From NCBI GenBank assembly GCA_028554755.1, contig JAPTOF010000003.1:23062501-23126500 (forward strand): a stretch of 64,000 bases of DNA, written 5' to 3'. The position numbers and the translations under genes were made by a program. Shown here one piece after another: positions 11,875 through 23,423 of the stretch; the stretch's first letter is position 1; every line of letters begins with the position of its first letter. Below the pieces are notes generated by a model. That model worked only from the letters and a program-made list of their open reading frames with translations. It had not been told where the DNA came from and did no database searches. This DNA is from Cordia subcordata. Taxonomy: Eukaryota > Streptophyta > Magnoliopsida > Boraginales > Cordiaceae.

Positions 11875-11985
11875 ACTGAGGCTCATAGAATAATTTCCTT
11901 AAGGGATTTATGCCCCCCACAGAGGTGCTGAGGGTCATGGCATATCCCTCCCAAGATACAACAGTTTTACCTCTTACGTCCGGTA
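11875..11985 (+). repeat. Dispersed repeat, copy 2
   Basis: Diverged partner of 10120-10215, about 1.75 kb away in the same orientation. This copy has the higher GC content and looks less decayed. The spacing could fit two ends of a decayed element, but no coding remnant lies between them. Confidence 0.35.
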
Positions 11986-14077
11986 GTACGCCTTTGCAAG
12001 AGCACGCGAACCGGAAGAGCAGAACTCTTTCTTTGTATAATGCACTAGCAAACTAATAAAATGTTATGAAAGTATGCTAAAAATCTTGTTTGAAAGCCAT
12101 GTTATGGAGCTCCTCTAAAAAATCTATCTAACTAATTGCTCAAAAAGTAGCATGTTTTTGCAATGTAAAGATACCACTATTTACACACAAAAATGAGTTG
12201 ACCAAGCTAATTATCATTAAATGGGAAGGAAAGAAACGGACATAACCGCATGGCCTCTCAACTTTTGCATTATATTGTTGGTTGGGTGAACATTTTCAAC
12301 TTTAATTCCTTTATACAATTATCACCAAGTCACCAGCATTTTCAATTTAATTATTATAGCCATCATGATTGCTAGGCAATGTAACTCCAAACCATTTTAA
12401 CACATTTATGCTAGAAACTTTTTCAAAGCCAACCATATTTGCTAAACTTTTCAAAGCAATATTCATAATAATAAGAATTATGATAATAAAGATGTTAATA
12501 AATAAATCAAATAATGTAAATGTTTATTATGCTCCACTATACATCTCTATAATCAAATTTCCCACTCACAAATCACCCGTTTCTAACATAGGGAAAAACA
12601 AATATATTAACACATGATAGATGTGTTAAACGAAAGTTAAATGTGATGTTTAAATTATTGTAAGCTCCGTAGAAAATGTAAGCTACTATATTTTTATATA
12701 TCATGTTATATATGTCATGTTATATAGGTTGTTCCTTAAATATTTTATATCTTAACACATAGTATTTTCCATATATTATTACTTATAATTAACTAAACAA
12801 GTTGTCTTTAAATCTATAACACTTTGCAAGATGTTGGTATACGTGATAACAAATCTTTCAATTATGATGACTTATTGTCAATAACATTTTTAGATAATTA
12901 TGAGGCAAAAATTTTTATACAATTTAGCATATTTTTTATTTATTAGACTTATATTCATATACTACACATTCATTTACACCACACATTCAGATAATATGAC
13001 TTCTAAATTTAAATGATATCTTCTTTATACATAATATTATCACACATGACAATATTTTGAATGTAGCACCTCAGCCAAATATCATATATCTACCAAATAA
13101 TGTTTCAATTGACCTAACTTGCTATGGAGAATTGGAGGTATAAGTTTATCTGGCATCGTAATATGGACAAGATCAAAACCATATTACATTTACTAGAATA
13201 TGCGTTGTGATGGATGTATGTTACTCTTTCAAAATATTTTGTGGGCATGTTAGAAAATTTTAATATCTTTTGTGATATTGTCTTTTTTTTTTTTAAGTGA
13301 ATACTAATATTATTTTATTTTACTTTATTAAGGGATCTATTCAGGTCCAAAGAAGGGTGAAGTGATTGAGAAAAATATTTAATCTACATTTTTTTTTATT
13401 TCATATAAGTGGAGCCAAATGTGGTGGAGGAAGAGGTAGTGTCAAAGAGAAAAAGAAAAAGGTCTCCTAAGGCAGCGACAAACAAAGGTATATATTCTAA
13501 ATAAAGGAAAACTATCAATTGAAAGGAAAAAAAAAAAAACTTTCTCTTTTTTACATTTTATGGTGACAATCGCACAACTAAATGTGGTTCCCAAATAAAT
13601 AACATGGGACATTATTAGAAAACAATTACACCATTACTTATCTTGAAAAGAAGTTAAAAAACCCAACAATTAATGACAATGGCTAAGTTATAAATATTAC
13701 AATTTTCATATATTTTATGTTTTATTTGATTACATAAGGCTTATAAATGAATACAATTATAATAATTTATTTATTATAAATAGCTCTATTAATCTGTTAA
13801 TTTAATCCTCGAGCTCAATAAAGAAAAAAAATAATGGTCATATTATTTATATGTTCAAATTTGTTTTATTGATGTCAAGAAGCTCCGTTAAGCTACGCAT
13901 TAAATTCTAGAGCTCAAAAAAGGAAGAAGTGTTAAATGGTCATGTTATACGTGCGTGTGTTATTATGTCTGTTCTTATTGCTTATGCCAAGTAATTTACG
14001 TTGATACTATATTTCAAAGGTCTCTCTTCCATGTCATTAATATTATAGTAATTTATGATTTGTGGATAAATTAGTAT

Positions 14078-14081
<4 letters not shown>

Positions 14082-14115
<34 letters not shown>
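14082..14115. repeat. (TA)n microsatellite
   Basis: About 17 uninterrupted TA units in intergenic DNA. Confidence 0.9.
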
Positions 14116-14120
<5 letters not shown>

Positions 14121-16984
14121 GCGAGAATTTTGGTTCACGTCCTTGTGTAGGTAGTAAACTGCCAATACACTAATAGCTTTGGCCATATAATCTAAACATA
14201 TATGGATTGCATGTGTTATACACTAATCCATCAATATGACCACCCATCGATGTAAATGAAAATGTCATATTGTAGGCCCTTATATTCTTTACAAATTATT
14301 TGTTAACTCTTCCTTGATGTGAATACATTAAATTTTGCAGCGTATGCAGTGATTTTGAAGGAGGGGAAGTACTATTTTTCCTTGTGCAGAACATAATGAA
14401 AATTTAGATGTCATTGAAGCCCTGCATTTTCTTATCCATTCATCGTACAACTAGGCTTTGCAAAATGTACATTCGTGTAATGGATCACCAAAATTGTGAT
14501 ATTCTGTAATAAAAGAAGTGTTATTATTGAATATAAAGAAAAGTAACAATTAAATCAATGTAGATATTGCAAACAAATATTTGTTTTCTATTAAAGGATT
14601 GCCATGAATAGACATATGTATTTACCATTTCTTGGTTGTTCATGAGTAAGCGACTGTGGTATTATTTCTTTTTTTGTAAATTCAATATGAATTAATATTA
14701 GATGTTATGTGGGAAGTTAAAATTTCAATGTTTGAAATAACAATGTTATATCTTAATCGAATAATAATTTTAGTGAGGTATGATGTGAGGTATACTATCC
14801 TATTTTGAAGAACACGAATTTAAAATTGGAATGTAGCATGTATGTGGCTAAATATATAAGAGTTAATATTGCAAATAATATAAACATATCATAATATTTA
14901 CCTAAAGCATTGATATTGAAGTGGTTTGCAGTGGGTTGCTTCATAACGCGTTCACCGATTGGATTTATACTTTGTTAATTTGACCACTATGAACGATACT
15001 TCTTCCAGTGTGTAATGACCGCAACGAAGAATTGAAGTCGATCATTGGAACTGGTAATCTAAGGAGGGAACATTAGTTATAGTTGTAAGTATATGAATGA
15101 ATATTATAAATAATTCGGTAGCATATCTTGGGTAATATGGACTTACCATTATGTATCCGCATTGCCTTGTTGCTGTTTAAATCAATATGTTTTCCAGTGT
15201 TCCCTAACATAGTACTTGTAATTTCACTAAGCAATGTATGTATTTCAAACAAACTTGAGGTGGTACATTTGAAATTTGATTCATTTGTAGTAAAATCTAG
15301 TAAGGATGTATGTGGTGGTGGTGAGTGGTTTGGTAATGTATCATGTTGAAATTACAACATGGAACCTTCTGTAAGGTAATGTATCATTATTAGCATTATT
15401 AAAAAAAAACATGAATTTTCTAATTACAATTATAATGCATATCATTGCAATATAAGTTAGTACAGGTAATGAGTTATGTAATTACCTGCTCCTTTTGGTG
15501 AATCAAACATGGCAATTTTCGTTCTTTTACCTTTCTACCTCAGATAGTTCTCATTAACAAAGGTTTGTGTTGATGAAGAAGTTTTTTTTGGATTTCGTGC
15601 CTTTAACAGCTGTATTTATATTAAATTTTGACTAATTAAGTAAATATGCAATAATTTAGTTGAAAAATGTATATGGCATATTATAATTGTAATATGCATA
15701 ATTTATTGCATTTAAGATAAAGAAACCAAAATATTAGTAATTTTTGAAACTATCACCTCTGTTGCGTTTGCTGGAGATAAATATTAAGTGGCTTGGACGC
15801 CGTTGTCATTCATGTTATCATCCATTTATAAACATGTAATGTAAATAGTTGTGAGAAAATGAAAGTTTAAATAAATGGTTGAATTTTAGGTAGAAGATAT
15901 GTAAATTGACATTGATATAAGTTGCATTTCATGTAAATGATTATCATAAATATTTAACCATATACATCCTTCATTATATGTAAATAATGAAATGTAGCAG
16001 TTATTTATTTGCTATCTATATGTATAAGGATAATCAAAATGAAACTGAATGTGAGTAAAGATTGCTGTTATAGATGCAAAGAGGAAAGAGTAATATATGT
16101 GTTTGAACAATATAGTTTTAAACAGAAAATGTAAAACTTACATTTTATTGTGAATAGAGACTTAGATAATGGTGAGTTGGAGAGTGGGTTGGGAAATGCA
16201 TGTGTGGCTAAATGCGAATGAAGTGCAAATGTGAATTGTTACTTGACCCATTTACGTACTTATAGTTGTTTGCATTGTGCAAAGAAATACTAATTCAGAT
16301 GTTTGCATGCACGTGATTTCACGTGGTCTCAAAGCAAGAAACTTAGGACAACATTACACATGGCATATGGAAGTCTGTGACATGTTGCATGTATGAATAG
16401 CCATTGAACTTGACATGTTACATGAAGAACATGTACCTGGCGCAGCCAAAATAGAAGAACATATGTACATGGTCATTAACATATTGTATTGCCTAACATA
16501 GGCAGTTTTATGGAGACAACAAGCAATGAGCAACTGTTAATGTCAACTTTTGACATATATCTCTAATTTTGTCGTTAAATTCATAAACATCCATGCATAA
16601 TGTATTTATATTGCAGATATATTTAATATCTTAATCTTGGGTGATTGGTGTGAATTTATCTTACGTTCAATTACTATCAATAAACTTTATTGTACTTCGT
16701 TACATTGTTAGTAATTGTGCTAATGGCATACATTTTTTTTTGGATATTATAGAATCATAGGATTGGTGTATTATTTGGTATTTTGATTATATGTAGAAAA
16801 GTTTTGTAATATGATATTTATAACACTTCATGCATTTTCCTTTGCTTGTGTATATTGTTTAAATGGGAACAAAATATTGTTATAAATATGTGCATGTTAA
16901 CTCACTATAAATCAACCTATCTATCATATGTCATTTATTGTATAACTATAAGGCAATAAGAACACATTTGTAATTGAATTCTTG

Positions 16985-17100
16985 CATTATTTTTTAGCAA
17001 CGTCACATTTGTGTATGTTATAGTAAAATCGAATTAAATGTTCATTATTTTTTAGCAACATCACATTTGTGTATGTTATAGTAAAATCGAATTCAATGTT
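16985..17100 (+). repeat. 58-bp tandem duplication
   Basis: Two adjacent copies of a 58-bp unit beginning cattattttttagcaac, at 16985-17042 and 17043-17100. They differ at only two or three positions (for example gcaacgtc versus gcaacatc). Non-coding. High identity indicates a recent duplication. Confidence 0.85.
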
Positions 17101-17899
17101 AGCAAATTTTATATGCCAACAAGCCATATTGGCAACTGATTTCACTTTTTTGTTATTACTCTACAACATCTAGTATTTGTTTTCCACGATTTCCTATCAT
17201 TTTGTTGGTGTATATTGTGGGCCATATAAAATTGTCTACAGGTGGCTGCATGATATTTCGACTATTGCTATTCAAAATTCTATTTATTTTTTAACATTTA
17301 TTGGTTTTTGTTTACCTAGGGTATTGCGTTTGATGACAACAAATTGTGTCACAATGCAAATATATTAAATTTTGTTAAATATTGAAGTGGAATAACTACG
17401 ACTTATTTGTAATTAATTGAAACAATAAATCAAAATAAAAGCTCTAGTCTCTTTAGAAACAACTGATTTGGTCAATTGATAAATCACCACCGAAAATATA
17501 TACGTATAGAATATAAATTTATTTAATTATCTATTATATCGGCGTAATTTATGTCTTCTATGCAATTGTCATCATGTTGGTTGATTGGGTTTTTTTTTAA
17601 TATTATATTCGGTTCATTGGCTATATATACAAACAGAGTGCATAGAAATCAATAATGTTGTCTAATGTTTTGTTGGAGTAATTGTAACATATATAGAGTT
17701 ATGTGAAAGTGTAATTAGCAATAAAAGTTCTAGGCATTTGCCCAAAAACTACATTAGTCAAAACAGAATTCACACCACAAAATATATAAATATAAAAGAT
17801 AATTTTATTTATTCATTTGTACTCGAAATATGTACAAACAGAGTGCATAGAATTTATTATATTGCACTTTCCACTTGCAAGCATGATAACATACTAAAA

Positions 17900-17995
17900 G
17901 CCTGTTTGGTTTAGATTATTGAGCCCTAATAGTAAAACTCATATTTCTCCTATTGGGGTTCATAAGCCCCAGGATAATCCAGGCCAAACAGGTTC
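17900..17995. repeat. Small foldback element (about 96 bp)
   Basis: The left end reads gcctgtttggtttagattat; the right end reads ggataatccaggccaaacag. Inverted, the right end gives cctgtttggcctggattatc, so the ends are near-perfect inverted repeats of about 20 bp. The middle also pairs partly with itself (ttgagccctaatag with ctattggggttcataa). This resembles a very small MITE, a different family from the gccaatccaaacg elements. Confidence 0.5.
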
Positions 17996-18415
17996 TAATT
18001 TACTTAAAAACAATTAAAAAAAAAACCTATGCTTGCAAGACAAAACAAACCAGGTTGTGCTATCTAATTTACTAAAGGCAAAACTTGACACAACCATGAC
18101 ATCCGTGCCACACTAATTATTCTTCATCTGATAGCTCTAAGGTTAGATTATCTTCTTTCTTCACCAAGTAACATGATTTGTTCGATGATGATTATGCTGG
18201 AAGCATTTCTGGTAATATGCCATACGATTCCCAAGAATTCTGCTTGTAAGGAATTGCACATGCGAAAATGAGTGCTTCTGACATAGCCTTTTCCTCGTAT
18301 AGCTTTAATTCCTAATTTTTCTATTAGCACATTTGCATTATGAAATCTATACAAAATAATATCTATCATAAGTTAGAAATAACTATATTAATAAGTTTTC
18401 ATATCATACATACCT

Positions 18416-20793
18416 CTTCGACTTTTTTCTTTCCTTTTGATTCAACTGCATTGTCAACTTCTTCATCGTTTATTGCATCCTAGTAATTATCATACATAGG
18501 TTTTAAACCATAATTTTGTGCATAAAAATATCAAAGTGCCACTATGTAAGAAAAGTTGTTTAATGCATTTGTTGTACCTGGCGTTTCGAGAAAGAATTGA
18601 GATTGCCCATGATATGCCTATTGTCATCTTCGTATGCCACTATTGAGAATGAACTGTCTGCGTTGTCTATATTATAGCCAGTTACCTTAATTTGAATGAG
18701 GAAGTATTTTCCCAGAAAGACCTCAAACTCCTTTGGAAGCACGGATAGGTTGCCTTCCTACATTAGTGTGCACGTGATTACAACATTACTATCACACAAT
18801 AATTATGTAATCTTGTTTTTTGTTTTCAATATATAGCTACTTGGTTCATGTAATTACTACTATGTTAAAATAGTTTTTCATTTTCAATTACTTTTTGTAC
18901 CTAATTCATTTTTAACTTCATTTCCAAAGCTGTAGTGTCTACACAATCAAATAGCACGAAAATTGCTTTCTCTATGCTATTGAAAACTATTAAATCAACT
19001 TTGAACCTGCATTAATGTTTGTCCATTAATTCATGCTTTGTGCATATGTTATAAAAATTGAAATTTATCAAACATACACAATATTATATATCACCTAGGT
19101 GTCGGATTGGTGCAGAAGTTTTTGCACTTCCAACACCAAAATTTTGCATCTTTGGTAGCGATCTTGCATGAGCAGTTGGGCAGGACAAGTATGACCATCG
19201 GTGTGAGTTTGTAATCTCATCTACGTGCGCATACACTATGTAATTCCCTACTTGCATTTATTTCAAAATATGTCATCCTTTTATCTTGTCAATCAATTTT
19301 TTGCAAGAACAAAGACAACATAATAGAGGCATAACTCTATTAATTCAGCAACGTCACTTGTTCGATGTGTTACCTCACTAATACTCAGTAGTTTTTCGAT
19401 AGATCGATATTGGTCCACTTCCCTAAATATGTAATTAGATGGATTGAGGGGTACGTTTTCAACCTGCTACACGCGATAGGAATCTATGTTGAGATCTTGC
19501 TCCAGCCTACATTTTTCAAATATAGTTATATAAATCACCAACGTACATGTATAATAAGAATTTTAATCATTTGCCAAGTACATCAAATATAGCTTGAGGA
19601 CATTTGACGACTTGCAATTTAACATTATTTCACTTTTTAAGCAACTCGAAAGCTTCATAGATGTTTGGATTGAACAATAGCTTTGGGAGTCAAATGAGTT
19701 ACTAAGTTGCATTGTCCCTGATATATATCAAACATCAAACTTGTGACTCATCATACACAATTGTAATATTTAAATATATTTTGGTCTAAAACTTATCATT
19801 CCAACTTGGACATGCTTTGTGTACCATGAAAATCTTTGACTTTAGCTTTCATTATTATGATAACCACTGGTCCATTTGGTGTAGGTTCCATGTATGCTGC
19901 CATTTTTTCTGCAAAGCGATCCTATTCTGTTGCATAGGTATAGTTTATTTGGTTAGTTAATATTCTCCTCATTTACAATACTAAAGGATTTTGCATATAT
20001 CTAAATGTGGATAAAAAAATGTTTTAATAGACCAACCTATTGTCTTTCAGCTGAATGTTGACCTTTTTCCTATTGCCATCGCACTGTGGCATCTCCACTA
20101 TTAATTCAACAGATAATAGTTGCCCCATTATGTCTGTAAAAGCCCAAACATTTCCGATACTTGTGTTAGATATTCGTTTCTAACTGACTATAATTAGAAT
20201 ATCGGCAGGAGGAAAAATATGCCATGGTAACAATAAATTGTAACACAGTTGATTACCTAGGCTACGAAAGCGTCAATACAACAGTGGATAATGTCTTGAT
20301 ATGGCATGAAGATGTATGTTACAGGGGCATTGATGGTGTGATTATTTAAGAAATATTGGTGGAACGGGTGAGGTAGATGCGATAGGAATGCGAGACAATG
20401 CGCAAACTTCCCACATTGTCCACTACGTTGAACTTGTGAATGGTGTAGCATTCGCCCTCCTCAAGCATTTCTTTGAATATCTCCCACAGATAGGGTTGCA
20501 TAGTTGCTTGAATCCTTTCCCTTGTTTGATATGACAGCAATTGATATTACTAAAAATTTTATTACATTACCATGGAAATATAAGTATAAAATAAACGAAT
20601 CTTCATTTATGACATGAATTTTATACGCGTCTTGTTAGCTCACCATGGTGTCTAGAAGAAGTATGTCCATACTGCTTTTTTAAGTAAGCGCGTCAAAGTG
20701 CATAACATCCCATATGCGTATGGTACAAACAATAACCCTGGCTTTGCGCATCCCTGCTTACAGTTGCACAAAAGACAAAGCCTCTGCTTCCAT
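18416..20793 (-). pseudogene. Disabled RPA1-like (replication protein A large subunit) gene
   Basis: RPA1 binds single-stranded DNA through OB folds; plants also carry many RPA1-like copies, some in Helitron transposons. In minus-strand order the exon-like blocks are: a first block with RVIVCTIRIWDVMHFDAL and MDILLLDTM (20793-20640); an OB-fold block with MLEEGECYTIHKFNVV (about 20540-20270); DIMGQLLSVELIVEMPQCDG (about 20133-20040); DRFAEKMAAYMEPTPNGPVV (about 19930-19830); a zinc-ribbon block with CSCKIATKDAKFWCWKCKNF (about 19180-19095); FKVDLIVFNSIEKAIFVLFD (about 19010); and LPKEFEVFLGKYFLIQIKVT (about 18740-18580). Most are bounded by plausible AG/GT sites. Inactivation: in-frame TAA after VQL and after FDALT in block 1, a frameshift near 20345, and a frameshift inside the zinc ribbon near 19180. 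Family from pattern recognition; lesions read directly. Confidence 0.6.
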
Positions 20794-21999
20794 TTTAGTC
20801 GTGTGTTTGGTGGTTGTTGGGTGGAGATGTTTGGGGCTTAGTAGTGTGGCGGTTGTTAGATGTAGGTAGTACAAGGATGCTTGACAATCCGTCCATTTCT
20901 ACACTGGTTTTATAGAGGCAATCGAGCGACCCAAGTTTATAATGAAAGCTATAGTTTACTTGCGGAACTTACACAATTACATGTGAAAGTTGTCAAACAA
21001 TGACAAATCTATACGTGTTGACACAGTTGGCATGTTCCAAATGCACCATATCATTGGGTAGATTATTTGCCCCGCATGGCATGTATTATGGGTTAACGTA
21101 TTTGAATTTTTTTTGGCATTGCACTTCCATAGCATACAACCTTGTCATTGCAATTGCGAAAGCTATTACTTATATGACGCGTGTGTCAAATTACCATTGT
21201 AAACCATTAGCTGCTCATTTATGCATTCATCAAAAGGACATCGATTAACTTGCGTGTTCCAATTATGTGCCAGCAGCAGTGGACAACATTTAGGCGGGAA
21301 ACAATCATTCAATATGGATGCTAGAATAGTATACTATTGTATATGATTATTGCTTTTAAAACCATTAGAATTTCCAAAATCATGAAATTCTATAAAACAA
21401 ACTATTTATCTTCATTTTCTTTCCTTTCTTTTTTAAAAACAAACTCTTTGTTTTATGCTTTTATTTTTCTCAATTCAAATATATTTTTTTTCATAAAAAA
21501 TGCAAATTATTGAGAAGTTGCCAAAATTAATTTTTACAAAATATATTTATATTTAATCTGACATAAGTTATGAAAACTAATCATCAACCATAAATATGAA
21601 AAATACTTATTTATCTGAATTATACAAATTGTCCTAAGTGGAAAAGTCAAATAGCAACACAACATTTATAGTAATTACTATATAAAACACAATTCAAAGC
21701 CGTCCTTATCCAAAATTCTTAAGAATACCCATTGGGTACTCAACAAAATTTCCACGTAAGAAAACGATTTCACAAATCTATTTCACTTCTCTAATCATTC
21801 TCTACGAACCCTTTTCTCCAATCACCTCAACTCTAGTTATATTATGTATATATATATATATATGTGTATATATATATATATATATTTGTTTGTGTAAGCC
21901 AGATGAAAAAAACTATTTAAGGAAGAGCTATTCTATGACCAAAAAGAAAAGGATAGAAAAGAAAAAGAAGAGTTATTCAAGCAATTGGGAGAAGAAGAA
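20794..21999. other. Upstream region of the Mei2-like gene
   Basis: No gene seen. TA/TG microsatellites lie at about 21844-21886. The DNA before the inferred transcription start (about 21900-22000) becomes purine-rich. The short frame at 21000-21248 has no recognisable content. Confidence 0.4.
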
Positions 22000-22004
22000 A
22001 AAAG

Positions 22005-22157
22005 TACACACACAGAGTTCTCTTTCTCACGTCTCTTTTTTTCTCTTTTTCTTTTTGTAATTTTTATATGAAAAATCTTATGGTTTTTATGTGCTTTTTA
22101 TAGACAACTCTCTGCTGTTCTCTTCTGGGTTTGTCCAAGGCTTTTAACGTTTTAAGG
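22005..22157 (+). promoter_or_regulatory. AML2/AML3: Inferred 5' UTR exon of the Mei2-like gene
   Basis: Pyrimidine-rich leader-like DNA (ttctctttctcacgtctc) ends at ttttaagg before gtactttc, a usable donor. The next acceptor, tttgacag at 23403-23410, precedes the coding start by 13 bp. This implies a leader intron of about 1.25 kb containing (CT)n and (GT)n microsatellites. The exact transcription start is not visible. Confidence 0.4.
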
Positions 22158-22159
22158 GT

Positions 22160-22160
22160 A

Positions 22161-22203
<43 letters not shown>

Positions 22204-22229
22204 GGTGTTGTGTGTGTGTGTGTGTGTGA
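22160..22229 (+). repeat. (CT)n and (GT)n microsatellites in the leader intron
   Basis: About 20 CT units (22160-22200), then a short spacer, then about 10 GT units (22209-22229), just 3' of the inferred leader donor site. Confidence 0.85.
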
Positions 22230-23423
22230 TTTATGTACATATATGCAGAAAAATGTGTTTTTTTTAAATAAATTTTTATAATATAACGTTAATGCATGTA
22301 TTCGTTATTGTAATTTGTACATTTGTCGAAAAAGTGAAGTTCTTTCATGGGCTGGTTGTGAAATTCAGAGGTTGCACTTGTTTTTCTTTTGGCGAGCTTG
22401 AACTTGGTTTTTTTTTTTTTTTAATTTTATAAATTGGTTGGTTGTTTATGCACAGTGTAAAAATCTCCTGCCATATGCAAGTTTCTGGAAAGGGTTGGAC
22501 CACTTTTGGTCTAATGTTGTGTATTCAAGATTTCCAAGAAATTGGGCTATGTCTTTGTGCTGAGCTACATTTGATGAAATAGTGAGAAATTTGAGAATGG
22601 TCTCTTGAATTTCGGCCAAAATCAACTTCTTTTGGCTATGTATTTATTAAACGATTATTTGCTGTTGCTACAAAATGAAGTATTCCTTTAGTCGAATGAG
22701 TATTTGTTAATCATGGGAAGTTTTTGGGCATTTAGGTGTATTTTTGTATCTTTTAAGTGATGAAAGTAGTGATCTTTTGCGTAATTGAAAAGGTGTCCAC
22801 AATTATATTTGGTAGGATATCGCTTGGTAAATGATTTTGATTGTATATGCTAGAAACAGTTTGTGATTTGTGTGAATTCGTTGAATGTTGATATTGACTG
22901 CAATGATAGTTATATATCTATTGGTCTGCTTTTGACTCCATGATTTTTTGATTGATGATAAATAATTTAGCTTGGTTTCTCATGTGGAACTATTTGTTAT
23001 CAATTCATTAAGCAAAATTGCGTTTTTGGATGCTTTTGTAACCCATAGTTTGGTCAATTGCGATTGTCTTTAGTGGGCTATTCAGAGTTAAGGATGTTTT
23101 ATATGGTGTCTCGCTAATCTGGTAGTGGTTGTGGGTCTCCAGGGCCATGAAATAGTTAAGACGTCCATCTGTTGCAGCCAAACCAATATGATATTTTTGT
23201 CAGCTGCGTAATTTAGTTTACGTTTTAGAGTATCAAAGGATAAATTTTTGCTCGTAGGCATAGTAGTTTCTTTTACAGTTGACAATTCAATGTTTTAATC
23301 ATGGTTTAACAATTTTTTAGGTAGAAAATTTGGCCTGTGTCAATAATTTGTTCAATTGTTTGCTTGAAAGCAATTTTGATCGTTCTTGTTTATATTTGTT
23401 TCCTTTGACAGTTTGGTGACGAA

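Larger units (their letters stand above)
9891..16984. other. Seven kb of AT-rich DNA without a supportable gene
   Basis: Many short frames but none with recognisable content or codon structure. It includes TA-dinucleotide runs near 10965-10990 and 14082-14115 and the dispersed repeat pair listed separately. Minus-strand fragments near 15490-15620 are lysine- and serine-rich and could be tail debris from the RPA1-like pseudogene, but this is weak. Confidence 0.4.

Noticed and set aside
14300..16500. Possible transposase or helicase gene linked to the RPA1-like pseudogene
   Set aside because: I read this interval for catalytic motifs of Helitron Rep/helicase, MULE and hAT proteins and saw none. 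Only short AT-rich frames are present.
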